Virus record (IMG/VR): IMGVR_UViG_3300035670_007545
Coordinates: 1 to 64,000 of that record
Source: a virus
Direction: 5' to 3' (one strand)
Length of the DNA stretch: 64,000 nt
The notes below the pieces were generated by a model, which made no database searches, was not told the origin of the DNA, and worked only from the letters and a program-made list of their open reading frames with translations. Positions within the stretch are counted from its first letter, which is position 1; each line of letters begins with the position of its first letter. Below are positions 11,280 through 20,692 of the stretch, piece by piece. Position numbers and translations under genes: made by a program.

Positions 11280-13435
11280 ACTGAACAACTAATGTCATAT
11301 GCTATTTTCAAGTTTATGGTCAATGCCTGTGAGGTTATACTATTTCCTGGCTCTGCTATGATGTTTATTGTGTTTGTTATCAAATCATAAGACACATTTT
11401 CTACACCTGGGATTGTACTCACCAAATTAACTATGGAATCCACATACACTGAATCTGTTGGTACATCTGTTCTTGTATAACCTGTATAGAATGTATTCCC
11501 ACTTGTGATGCCACTTGGTTCTAATGTATATTCTGTTGTGAAGATTGCTGAATTTAAATTACATTTTGGATTAATTATGGTAGTTGACCCACTAAATTCC
11601 ATATTCACCAAATCACTAAACCCCTCATTCAAAAAATCCAATAACCCAAAGTTATTTAATGGTTGTAATGAAAAGTTTTGTGAATCCACAACATATATTT
11701 TATATGATGTGTTGACATTAAAACAATTTATAGATGTTTCTCTTGTTAAGGAACAACCATTTGCATCTTGTAATGTTAAACTATAATTCCCACTTGTTAA
11801 TCCTGTTGCCACTATGTACTGTGGATTTCCAGTCACATTGCTTGACCATGTGAATGTGAATGGTGGTGTACCATTTGTGATTAATGCTGTGATTGTTGCA
11901 TCATTTCCATTTACACAAGATGTGGGGAATAATGAGAAATCAATTCCATTGCTTGACGTAACTTGTATATTCTCCCTCTGTTCACATCCTGTTGCATCCA
12001 CAACTCTTAATTCATATTGTCCATCTGCTATATTCTGGAATGTAACTCCTGTCAAATTTGTGTCAATTATTGAAGTTGTGTTTAAATAAAAATCATATGG
12101 CGGTGTTGCCCCAGTGCTTATATATGCAAATATGCTTCCATTGTTTGAACTACAAGTTGTCCCAGTTGTGGAATAACCTAATGTAAATTTATCTTCTGAT
12201 ATAATTGTTATCTCTTCATCATAATAACATCCTGTGGAATCTACCATATATGCGGTATATGTTCCACTACCTAAATTGTCAAATATATAATTTGTAAATG
12301 TTGTGTTTATGGTTGTGGTGTTTCCACTAGTATCTATTAACCCATAAGTATAAGGACCAGTACCCCCAACCAAACTAATTTCTATTAAACCATTTGATGA
12401 TGAGCAGGTTGAATTTGTTCCATTTATGGAAACAGATGTGACTCCATTGTCATTGTCCAAACTTGTAAAAATAGAATACTCACATAGAGTAGCATCCTTT
12501 ACCAAAATCTCATAAGATCCTGATGTTAAGCCTGTCATTTCAAAATTTCTATTATAGGATATATCATAATATCCTGTATTTGCTGAATAATAGAATGGAC
12601 CAGTCCCCCCACTTATGGTTATATCCAAAGCACCTGTTGCAGTAAAACAAGATGGTTGTGTGGGTATTATATTAACAAGACCCATTGTGGGGGCATTTAC
12701 AATATCTATTGATTTTGTTAAGGTGCAACCTTCTATATCTGTAACACTTACAGAATATGTTCCAGCAGATAAATTTGTTCTCATATCCCCTGTTGAACCA
12801 TCATCCCAAAAATAAGTATAAGGTCCAGGATTTGTTTGACCTGTTATATATATCTTTCCTGTATTTCCACTAAAACAAGGGGATGAATTAATTGTGAAAA
12901 AACCATAATCAAAAGTTGTTGATGATTTAATTATGAAACTTTCTGTTGTTGCTGAACAGCCACCAATATCCTCAATATGTATATAATAAGTATCAGCACT
13001 TAAATTTTCAAAAACAATAAATTCTGAATTAAAAACATTATTAGAAATTAAAGAATTATTGCTACCATATAAATAACAATCTGTTGTTGAAAAATAAGAA
13101 GTTGAAGTTGCTACAACTGAACCATTTGAATTCCCACATGTTGTATCAACTGTTGATAAAATGGATCCACAACATCCACTTGAAACCGGAATATTTATAA
13201 AGAACTCTAAATTTTCACTTAAAGTTGAATCATTCACTCTAACCCCGTATGTTGCAGCAGATAACCCTGTTTGTAGTATGGGAAACTCGTCTGTTGTAAG
13301 TATAACCCCCAAGTCAGGTTCAACCCACTCAATAGTATATGGAGGCGTTCCCCCAGTCAATGATAATGATATTGCCCCAGCACTTGTGCTTGAACAATCC
13401 CCAGTTACACTTAAAAAATAATCAAATGCTGCCAT
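11276..13435 (-). CDS. SprB-repeat adhesin-like protein
   Basis: 719 residues built largely from seven or eight repeats of about 75-85 residues. They carry the SprB-repeat signature: GGTPPYTIEW, GGTGPFYYSA and GGTPPFTFTWSSN, each followed about 35 residues later by LTSGNYSLTLQDANGC or a close variant. SprB repeats are known from the surface adhesins that drive flavobacterial gliding motility and from other Bacteroidota cell-surface proteins. The regularly spaced Cys at the start and end of the repeats could form disulfides. The last 150 or so residues lack repeats and may be an assembly domain. There is no signal peptide, as expected for a virion protein. It is separated by 4 bp from the upstream baseplate gene. 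Confidence 0.85.
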   Translation of the reverse strand: MAAFDYFLSVTGDCSSTSAGAISLSLTGGTPPYTIEWVEPDLGVILTTDEFPILQTGLSAATYGVRVNDSTLSENLEFFINIPVSSGCCGSILSTVDTTCGNSNGSVVATSTSYFSTTDCYLYGSNNSLISNNVFNSEFIVFENLSADTYYIHIEDIGGCSATTESFIIKSSTTFDYGFFTINSSPCFSGNTGKIYITGQTNPGPYTYFWDDGSTGDMRTNLSAGTYSVSVTDIEGCTLTKSIDIVNAPTMGLVNIIPTQPSCFTATGALDITISGGTGPFYYSANTGYYDISYNRNFEMTGLTSGSYEILVKDATLCEYSIFTSLDNDNGVTSVSINGTNSTCSSSNGLIEISLVGGTGPYTYGLIDTSGNTTTINTTFTNYIFDNLGSGTYTAYMVDSTGCYYDEEITIISEDKFTLGYSTTGTTCSSNNGSIFAYISTGATPPYDFYLNTTSIIDTNLTGVTFQNIADGQYELRVVDATGCEQRENIQVTSSNGIDFSLFPTSCVNGNDATITALITNGTPPFTFTWSSNVTGNPQYIVATGLTSGNYSLTLQDANGCSLTRETSINCFNVNTSYKIYVVDSQNFSLQPLNNFGLLDFLNEGFSDLVNMEFSGSTTIINPKCNLNSAIFTTEYTLEPSGITSGNTFYTGYTRTDVPTDSVYVDSIVNLVSTIPGVENVSYDLITNTINIIAEPGNSITSQALTINLKIAYDISCSV

Positions 13436-13439
13436 CTTC

Positions 13440-16421
13440 TTAACAAATTATATTTACATCAATCCCAACATTTATTGTCAATAACTTGTTTTCCGCAATT
13501 TCATCAACACAATCCAAATCAACAAACTTGATAACACCATCAATTGGTGTTGTATAATTAATATCATAATAATATAAATAAGATAATGCATTAATCAATG
13601 ATGTTTCCCATAATTGATTTGTTGGAACATCATCATTGCCAATTCCATCATAAAACTTAACCTTTGCAACAATGGTGGAATTTAAGACAATTTCACTATA
13701 CCAACTAGTCAATACATTACTACCATCACAACTCAAATCAAACTCTTCAATGGTTGAACCAATGGCATTACCCAAAATAACTGGGAAAGATTCTGATGGC
13801 ATTGCTACCATACTAATACCATTCTTAATACATATATCTGAAAATATTGGTGAAGTAATATACTCATCCCCACTTGAAATTGGTGTAAGTGAACTAATAT
13901 TAATATTAGATATAGTTATTTTTGCTGGAGAAGCCCCTATTACATTAATAGGTATAACTCTCTTATAGGCATATTTCTGTTTATGAAATATGGAATTCTC
14001 AAATTTAAGACCTCCCATCCATAAGGTTGTTGCTGGTATCATCTGTTCAACCAACTTAATCCAATATGGATTTATTCCCTCAACAAATTTAATTAATTTT
14101 TCATATGTATATTTGTTTGTTGGGATATTAACTGCATATGGTGCTTCAATATATTTCCAGAAAATAGATTGTAGTGTTGGGTATCCCCCAGTCTTCCCAT
14201 CATTAATGTACATTCTATTACGTACATTAATCATATTCTTTGCAAATGTTGAAGCAAACTCAAAAAATGATTTTGATTTTGGTTGGGGGTTTATCTCTGT
14301 TGCATCAGTACCCCCAGTTGTTGCATAAGGGAACGTCAAGCCACTTTGTGGTATTGGATAATCATTATCATTAGATTGAACCCAAATGTCATACAGAAGC
14401 CCTTGTGAGGGATTTAGGAATATACTTGTATTCTTAACATTTAATATTAACCTTTCATCACTAACAAAATAATATGCATTATAACTACCATCAACAGAAA
14501 CTCTCATTAATGTGTTATCTCTTGACCAAGATTTCTTATTATCCACATATTTAGATAAGGTGAAACCCTCATCAATAAATGGAAACTTTCTAAAAATATT
14601 TAAATACTTATTTCCATATGTGAATGGCTCAAACTCTGTTCCATATTCAACATTTGGAGTAACCCCTGTTCTTGTTGCTATCTCAAGACTCTTATGTTTT
14701 GGCGTTAACTGATACCATCCAGCACCCATCTGAAAGAATAATTGATTACTATCCTTTGGTTGCTTGGGATACCCTGTTTCTTTATCTACAGGGTAATTTG
14801 TTGTATTAAAATTTAAAACTGTTGATGTGGTATTTTGTGTTACTGCTGTGTAAGTTTTACCTGCTAAAGTGTATGTAGTTGGACTAAGTATAGGATCTAT
14901 ATCAACATGATTACCTGTCTGTAATTTATCTAATTCTGAATTAAATTTTATTAAATTTATCTTTTGGTCAGCAATATATATATGTTCATTAAATTCAATC
15001 AATGCCTCTGGCGCACCAAACAATCTTAATATAAACTCAATGGAACGTCTTGTACCCTTTGACTTAAATAAGTAAAATGAATTAATTGTTAAGTTTCTAT
15101 AAAATGCATAATTTAATTCTAATGGTGTTTGTGACCTATTGTATGCAGGGTATTTGAAATCACTATTATTTCCAAATATGGATTCAATCAATGTTTGGTC
15201 ATTTAAGAATTGGAAATCTTCCTGCCACCCTAATGTTTGTCCTAAATTTAATAATAATTGTGATGGTATGTCATTCTTGGGGGTATAATTAACTGAATTC
15301 ATATATGCCAAAGAATCAATGAATTTCTTAACCTCATCAAAACTTCTGCCATATATTTGAAGCATACTCTCAATCCTCCTGTCAAATGTATCAAATTCTT
15401 TTAATGAATCTGAAACAAAAAATCTTGATATAAGATTTGTTCTAGCATTATCAAAATAATTTGCAATAACTTGAACATTATCCAAATAAGTTGTAAACTT
15501 TTCACTTAAAATATCTATATTCCAACCACCATCCAAAGGGAATGTTAAAGTTGTATCAACTAATGTAAATTGCCCATTATCATTCTCTTGTGGAACTTGT
15601 AAAGTCATTGTATAGATTGGGGATGACAATGTATTTAACATATATTGCTCTAACTCATCCAACTTACTCTTTAATACCAAATTATATAGAAAATCACTTG
15701 GTCTAATTATAAATGGTTCAACACTATTGACTGATGACACCCCAAAAGGTGAACCTGAAACAGTAATAGTTAAAACACCCTCTGTTAAACTCTCAGAAGG
15801 ATTCAAGATAATCAATGGATAAAGAACCCCATTTAATGATAAAACATAATCAACATAATATTGTGTCAAATTCCTATACTCTGAAACAGGCATTTCCTTT
15901 GTCAATAAATTAATTGCTGAATTCTGGCTAAAATCAACACCAAAAGGATTATGTATCTTGGTGATGTCAATATCAAAAGTTGTATCATCTGTCACTGCAT
16001 CATAAACAATATTTGTTGCAGTATAACCTGTGTTTAGATTATTATCATAAAAATTAATATCAATAGATGCTGGGAAATTGTTTATAATATTTGTTATGGA
16101 TACAGAAAATCTTTTAGATAACGACCCATACATAACAAAACCCATAACTTGACTTATATCATAATTTGGATAAACATCCAATTCCTTTGCAATTGCTGTT
16201 CTAACATCCCCAATCTCATTAATTCCTAGGCTTTCTAAATTGACTGGTGCATCAAAAACATTTGTTTGAAATTTACGTGGAATTGTTTCAAATATAGATG
16301 GCTTGAATTCAAATGTACCAAAAGTCAACCCACCACCTGTTACAAGTTGGTATCCAACTAGATTGTCAAAAACACTACTAGTTCCAGCAAGGGGGTTATT
16401 CTTAATGTAAATTATTGGCAT
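13440..16421 (-). CDS. Large baseplate/tail protein with P2 gpI-like segment
   Basis: 993 residues. Around residues 388-475 the pattern LLNLGQTLGW followed by YLFKSKGTRRSIEFILRLFG resembles the tail protein I (P2 gpI, T4 wedge-related) signature. There, an LGVDWW-like stretch precedes a KGT..A[IL]...L...G motif. The N-terminal 330 residues and the C-terminal half are beta-rich with no motif I recognise. The start ATG overlaps the upstream stop by one base (TAATG). Its place between baseplate genes (gp25, gp6) and adhesins suggests it links baseplate to fibres. The gpI relation is a pattern judgement by eye and needs profile comparison. Confidence 0.65.
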   Translation of the reverse strand: MPIIYIKNNPLAGTSSVFDNLVGYQLVTGGGLTFGTFEFKPSIFETIPRKFQTNVFDAPVNLESLGINEIGDVRTAIAKELDVYPNYDISQVMGFVMYGSLSKRFSVSITNIINNFPASIDINFYDNNLNTGYTATNIVYDAVTDDTTFDIDITKIHNPFGVDFSQNSAINLLTKEMPVSEYRNLTQYYVDYVLSLNGVLYPLIILNPSESLTEGVLTITVSGSPFGVSSVNSVEPFIIRPSDFLYNLVLKSKLDELEQYMLNTLSSPIYTMTLQVPQENDNGQFTLVDTTLTFPLDGGWNIDILSEKFTTYLDNVQVIANYFDNARTNLISRFFVSDSLKEFDTFDRRIESMLQIYGRSFDEVKKFIDSLAYMNSVNYTPKNDIPSQLLLNLGQTLGWQEDFQFLNDQTLIESIFGNNSDFKYPAYNRSQTPLELNYAFYRNLTINSFYLFKSKGTRRSIEFILRLFGAPEALIEFNEHIYIADQKINLIKFNSELDKLQTGNHVDIDPILSPTTYTLAGKTYTAVTQNTTSTVLNFNTTNYPVDKETGYPKQPKDSNQLFFQMGAGWYQLTPKHKSLEIATRTGVTPNVEYGTEFEPFTYGNKYLNIFRKFPFIDEGFTLSKYVDNKKSWSRDNTLMRVSVDGSYNAYYFVSDERLILNVKNTSIFLNPSQGLLYDIWVQSNDNDYPIPQSGLTFPYATTGGTDATEINPQPKSKSFFEFASTFAKNMINVRNRMYINDGKTGGYPTLQSIFWKYIEAPYAVNIPTNKYTYEKLIKFVEGINPYWIKLVEQMIPATTLWMGGLKFENSIFHKQKYAYKRVIPINVIGASPAKITISNINISSLTPISSGDEYITSPIFSDICIKNGISMVAMPSESFPVILGNAIGSTIEEFDLSCDGSNVLTSWYSEIVLNSTIVAKVKFYDGIGNDDVPTNQLWETSLINALSYLYYYDINYTTPIDGVIKFVDLDCVDEIAENKLLTINVGIDVNIIC

Positions 16422-17314
16422 TATTCTATTATATTATCAAAATTTTTGCTTATGTCTATATCATCACCCCTATCTTCCCTAACCTCATACAACAACTCAT
16501 TAAATTGATTTCTAACTTCAAATAGATTATATTGTCTATATATGTTATTTGCTGGGTCATATAAGGTATAAACTCCATCCTCAATAGATTTTGTCTGATT
16601 GCCAAATATTCCAATGGCCAATGTGGATATATCATGTTCAGCTATCTCAACCTCTAACGTTGTGGGGTTAAAATATGTATTAGTTATGATTATATTTTGA
16701 TTTGGTTGACCTATAAAAGGTGTTGCATTTGTCTTATTGGAAGGTGAACTACTTGGACTTAAAGTCAAGAAAACAAGATTTGTGTTGTTATCCACATATC
16801 TATATCTTATTGATTTTTGATTAGTATTCACCTCATTTGTTATAATTGGTTCACAAAAAAAAGATGAAGTTATCATCCTAAAGAAGTTTGGCACTTTCTG
16901 ACCATTATTTAAATACTCAACCCTATACCCAACTAATTCTTGGGGAACTTCAAACTTATTTCTAAAATCATCTGGAACATCATCCAGATTTATCACAATA
17001 CCCTTCACATTTGGCAATGCACTCAAAATACCACAATCATTTATTTTTGTCCTTATTTGTGCTGGTCTTAAATATAATGTATAATAACCAAGTGCTGTAA
17101 ATTCAGAAGCCGGTAATGTTAAATTATATAACCCTCCCAATATCTCATCAGGATGTTCACTATCAAAGTAAGGTTTCAATATGGTTGTCGCATCCAATCT
17201 TTTTTGTGAAATTAAATCTGCCTGATCCCTTGTTGGTGCATACACCATTACTATCTCCACATCTTCAGGGCTTACATCACTAGGTCTAACTGTTCCGTAT
17301 GTACCAATTGCCAT
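16421..17314 (-). CDS. Virion structural protein, function unknown
   Basis: 297 residues, opening MAIGTYGTVRPSDVSPEDVE, with a Ser/Pro/Asn-rich loop near residues 189-210. I recognise no family. It starts 16 nt after a TATTTATA box and is coupled to the 993-residue gene by TAATG. It is therefore the first gene of a transcript that runs into the adhesin cluster. A baseplate or fibre-attachment role is inferred from position only. Confidence 0.65.
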   Translation of the reverse strand: MAIGTYGTVRPSDVSPEDVEIVMVYAPTRDQADLISQKRLDATTILKPYFDSEHPDEILGGLYNLTLPASEFTALGYYTLYLRPAQIRTKINDCGILSALPNVKGIVINLDDVPDDFRNKFEVPQELVGYRVEYLNNGQKVPNFFRMITSSFFCEPIITNEVNTNQKSIRYRYVDNNTNLVFLTLSPSSSPSNKTNATPFIGQPNQNIIITNTYFNPTTLEVEIAEHDISTLAIGIFGNQTKSIEDGVYTLYDPANNIYRQYNLFEVRNQFNELLYEVREDRGDDIDISKNFDNIIE

Positions 17315-17330
17315 ATTATTACATTTTTAT

Positions 17331-17338
17331 TATAAATA
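17331..17338 (-). promoter_or_regulatory. Candidate late promoter box TATTTATA
   Basis: The minus strand reads CTATTTATAATAAAAATG, with the core ending 16 nt before the gene start at 17314. It sits in a 34-bp gap, at the head of a unit that reaches the adhesin genes. Confidence 0.6.
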
Positions 17339-17348
17339 GTTTAGTTCT

Positions 17349-18395
17349 TTATTTATTTGTCAATTTGAAATACCCATATCCATATTTTTCCATATCTTGC
17401 AATGTCCTAACCTCTCCAAGTCTCTGCACTTTTTCATAACCTGAATTTTTACCCCTCTCTACAAAAACATTTGAGAAAATCTGGACCTCATCTACTGATT
17501 TGAGTAGTGCTTCATTCTTCACAATTGGAACTAATTTAATGGTATCCTTGGTCAATCCTTTACTCTTAACCTCAAATGTTGTTACTCCAAAAGGGTAATC
17601 CACATATTTGATATCTTGTATTGTATATCCAGTAAATAAATCATTTATATTTGTCACTCTACCATAAACACTACCATCCTTAATTACGTCAACACCAACT
17701 TTGTAGGGTATTTTTCCATATAAAGACAGCTCAATCAAATTTGATTTTGTGTAACCTGTAATAGTTACCTCATTATCATACACATAATCATCAATATCCA
17801 TTCCCGTATCCCCAGTAAAAATATAATCATAACTTATTGGCGAATCCTTCCAAGGACCCCCACTAGGGATAAACTCTATTGTTCCATTTGGATCTTTACT
17901 AACCTTATCTTTATCAAAAGGAATTGTTATAGTCTTGCTAATAATATTTGTTCCAAAATTATTCTTTTGTGTTAATTTTATAACATATTTTGCATTTGTT
18001 TTTGGATATGTGTGGCAACTCTTAACACCAATCATAGTCTCAACCTTGCTATTATCCCCCCAGTATATTTCATATTCTGATTCTCTAGTATAGGAATTTA
18101 AAATGGATGTGTTGTATATGCAATATTCATATTTGCTTTCAGCACTAAAAATGTAATTTAATGTTGTTTCCTTTTGTTGTATTGCACCATCAAACTCTGA
18201 ATAATAACCAATATCAATACAATCTTGTGTGAGTAAAATGGGGATTGTAAGTCCTGTTAATGATGATGAACCATTTACCCCACTAGTCAGCAAACTAGTC
18301 ATACCTGTATAAACACCAAAACTATTACCACTATAAGTAATGTCCTTAACTATGGATGATAATGACTCGGGGGATATTTTAATCTTATATACCAT
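17349..18395 (-). CDS. PKD-like domain virion protein
   Basis: 348 residues. The middle part shows a PKD-like pattern: YEIYWGDNSKVETM, then SCHTYPKTNAKYVIKLTQ about 10 residues later, matching the WxxGDGs ... HtYxxxGxYxVxLt rule. PKD domains are Ig-like folds common in surface and phage fibre proteins. Another beta-rich region follows (about 190-290). The start ATG shares one base with the upstream stop (TAATG). It is likely an adhesin or baseplate spacer, and no catalytic motif is seen. Confidence 0.65.
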   Translation of the reverse strand: MVYKIKISPESLSSIVKDITYSGNSFGVYTGMTSLLTSGVNGSSSLTGLTIPILLTQDCIDIGYYSEFDGAIQQKETTLNYIFSAESKYEYCIYNTSILNSYTRESEYEIYWGDNSKVETMIGVKSCHTYPKTNAKYVIKLTQKNNFGTNIISKTITIPFDKDKVSKDPNGTIEFIPSGGPWKDSPISYDYIFTGDTGMDIDDYVYDNEVTITGYTKSNLIELSLYGKIPYKVGVDVIKDGSVYGRVTNINDLFTGYTIQDIKYVDYPFGVTTFEVKSKGLTKDTIKLVPIVKNEALLKSVDEVQIFSNVFVERGKNSGYEKVQRLGEVRTLQDMEKYGYGYFKLTNK

Positions 18396-18982
18396 TATTT
18401 CTTTGTTACGTATTCATACCATTTCATAGGATTCTTCTTAACCCCAACCTGGGTGTCATCCTTGATGTCATAATACTCATAAGTATAAGTATCATAATTC
18501 AAATTTATCTTATAATAAAAATCAAAAACTTCATTCAAATTATATGTATCACTTGTTTTTGATTGACAAACATTTGCCATTCTAGTAAATCCACCAGTCT
18601 TGCCATTAAAAAAACTTGCACTAACATAAAAGGTATCAAAATTAAAAATTTCCTTATCCTTCAACCAATAAATGAAAAATCCTTCTGTGTTCTCTGTATA
18701 ATCCAAAAGATATGTTGGTGTAATAATATTATCTACCTTAACCCCATTACTTGCTTGTAAGATTGTTGTTAGATAAACTTTTTGTGATTTGCTAAATGGC
18801 GTATCATAATAATCTAATTTGAAAAAAGAATTATTAAAACTTTTTGAAATTACTTTAACATCTTCCTCAAAACTAATGTTATTTTTTTTTGTAAAATATG
18901 TTGAACTCCAATTATCAATTGAATCCAATGTTTTCCCATTATGGAAATTAAAATTTATATTTAAACTATAGTCCATTCCCAT
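18395..18982 (-). CDS. Small virion protein, function unknown
   Basis: 195 residues, rich in Tyr, Phe, Asn and Lys, with no family recognised. ATGs at 18982 and 18976 are both possible, and the first is only 4 bp after the FISUMP gene. The segment GFTRMANVCQSKTSDTYNLN is the only Cys-containing part. Tight packing between a FISUMP gene and a PKD-like gene suggests a fibre or baseplate accessory protein. Confidence 0.55.
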   Translation of the reverse strand: MGMDYSLNINFNFHNGKTLDSIDNWSSTYFTKKNNISFEEDVKVISKSFNNSFFKLDYYDTPFSKSQKVYLTTILQASNGVKVDNIITPTYLLDYTENTEGFFIYWLKDKEIFNFDTFYVSASFFNGKTGGFTRMANVCQSKTSDTYNLNEVFDFYYKINLNYDTYTYEYYDIKDDTQVGVKKNPMKWYEYVTKK

Positions 18983-18986
18983 TTCC

Positions 18987-19901
18987 TTAATCTTTTATAC
19001 ATCTAATAGAATACCCATTGTTTGGATCATCCTCTTGAAAATCCAAATTATCATTATTATATTTCAACTGAATTAGTTTCTTGAAATTAAGTCCGCTTCC
19101 ATTTGTTTGCGACCAGAATGTTACGGTTTCCCCAAAAAAATTAAAATTACCATTATACACTCTTCTTCCTGCTGGATATGCATTAAAACCACTTTCATTT
19201 GTCGCCCCATCATTTGGGGAATTCCACCAAACCAAACCTTTTGCCTTCATCTTACCCCCAGCAACACTATTACCACCAAGATAAGTGCTTAATGTGGTTA
19301 ATTCAACATTTGTTGGCACATGGTATCCAGTAGGACATAACCCCCCAGGATTAGAAGTAGCATACCAGTTATATAGATAACCAAAACAGTTATCAATTGC
19401 ATTATCATATGATGAATATGCCCCAATCTTTAAATTACTCCAAGTTGTTTTATTTGTAATATATGGAATAGATGCACCATCATTATATCTTGTTGTTCTT
19501 AAATTTTCTGTAAGCCAGGTTTGTGTTCCAATGACTACTGAACTATAATAATTACCATCATAATCCCTAATAATATTTGAACCTGAACAAAAATTCACAC
19601 TTGTTAACACCCCACTTGAATTTATATTAAATACTGTACCATTTGTGCTACTAACATACCAACCTTCAGGTAATATCTCATAACTAGTATCTGTTCCAAC
19701 ATAAATAACATCACCAATCTCTATTTTCTGTGGAGTTCTTAATGTGCTAACAAACAACATCTTACAATCACCTACACAAGTTGTTGGTGATGTTGCACAA
19801 AATATTGAATTACAAGCATCCCCACTAGTAGGATGCGTAAACCAACTTCCACAACCACTTGGAGTTGGAGCAGAACCTGCATATATATTAAAATCTGTCA
19901 T
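18987..19901 (-). CDS. FISUMP-domain protein with N-terminal Cys-rich module
   Basis: 304 residues from the ATG at 19901. The longer reading to 19913 would need a TTG start inside the upstream gene. Residues about 20-110 form a Cys-rich module (CNSIFCATSPTTCVGDC, ending GTVFNINSSGVLTSVNFC) related to modules in the two large adhesins. From about 110 to the end is a FISUMP domain: VIGTQTWLTENLRTTRYNDG, GYLYNWYA, LCPTGYHVPTNVELTTL and the closing IRCIKD. FISUMP (Fibrobacter succinogenes major paralogous domain) is a C-type-lectin-like fold typical of Bacteroidota and Fibrobacterota surface proteins. A receptor-binding role is inferred. Confidence 0.85.
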   Translation of the reverse strand: MTDFNIYAGSAPTPSGCGSWFTHPTSGDACNSIFCATSPTTCVGDCKMLFVSTLRTPQKIEIGDVIYVGTDTSYEILPEGWYVSSTNGTVFNINSSGVLTSVNFCSGSNIIRDYDGNYYSSVVIGTQTWLTENLRTTRYNDGASIPYITNKTTWSNLKIGAYSSYDNAIDNCFGYLYNWYATSNPGGLCPTGYHVPTNVELTTLSTYLGGNSVAGGKMKAKGLVWWNSPNDGATNESGFNAYPAGRRVYNGNFNFFGETVTFWSQTNGSGLNFKKLIQLKYNNDNLDFQEDDPNNGYSIRCIKD

Positions 19902-19906
19902 ATTTA

Positions 19907-20692
19907 TTAACAATTTTGATTAAACCCAATTAAATTATTTGATGAATAATATCTTAATTCAGTTGGTGTTGGTGTTGGGGTTATGGTTGGTGTCAATGTA
20001 TTAGTTGGTGTCATAGTTGGTGTTGCATTGGTTGTTCTACTTGGTGTAGGGGTTAGTGTATTAGTTGGAGTTGATGTTGGTGTTGGTTGTACCTCACAAT
20101 CATCACAACTTTGATTTGTGCAATTACAACCGCACTCTGGTAATATCATATTAAATCCACAACCATTTGATATTAAACCATCATTACCCATATCTTTTCT
20201 TGCACATATTTTAAATTCAAGACCATTATCATCTTCTAATATAGTTATTGAATCTTCAACCCCATTGCAATTATAATATGTTGTTGTGCATAATCCCCCA
20301 AATGTATTAGCGATAACACTATGGCAAACACATAAATTATTATTACATGTTGGCGTTACTGTTGGAGTTATTGTAGTAGTTGGTGTTATAGTTGGTGTTG
20401 GTGTAAATGTTGCACTTGGTGTTGGTGTAAATGTGACACTTGGCGTAGGGGTAGGTGTTGGTGTTGGTGTTGAGGTATTTGATGGATCAGGAAACCCCTC
20501 AACCAATCCCTTATGTGTAAAGCGGACAACCTCATAATCAACTATTGCATTTATGGAATTTGTTAAAACTTCCTCACCAAAACTATTTATAGTATCTTGA
20601 TGCCCAACAATGTCAAAATCCATCTTAATGGGCAAACTAATTGTTAAGTCATTAAGTCTTGGTTGCAATAATCTATATTTATTCACAGTCAT
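19907..20692 (-). CDS. Thr/Pro-linker protein with Cys-rich core
   Basis: 261 residues. An N-terminal domain of about 70 residues (MTVNKYRLLQPRLNDLTISL) is followed by a TPTPTPTPSVTFTPTP linker. A Cys-rich core (about 114-200) comes next, containing CNNNLCVCHSV and CGCNCTNQSCDDCE. A second linker precedes a C-terminal tail of about 20 residues. The dense Cys pairs suggest disulfides or metal binding, but no known zinc-finger spacing fits clearly. The start overlaps the upstream gene by 14 bp. It may be a short fibre or stalk. Confidence 0.65.
   Translation of the reverse strand: MTVNKYRLLQPRLNDLTISLPIKMDFDIVGHQDTINSFGEEVLTNSINAIVDYEVVRFTHKGLVEGFPDPSNTSTPTPTPTPTPSVTFTPTPSATFTPTPTITPTTTITPTVTPTCNNNLCVCHSVIANTFGGLCTTTYYNCNGVEDSITILEDDNGLEFKICARKDMGNDGLISNGCGFNMILPECGCNCTNQSCDDCEVQPTPTSTPTNTLTPTPSRTTNATPTMTPTNTLTPTITPTPTPTELRYYSSNNLIGFNQNC

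Noticed and set aside
6087-19901. Diversity-generating retroelement acting on FISUMP tips
   Set aside because: No reverse transcriptase ORF and no template repeat matching the FISUMP 3' ends were seen in the window. It is kept only as a question for the rest of the genome.
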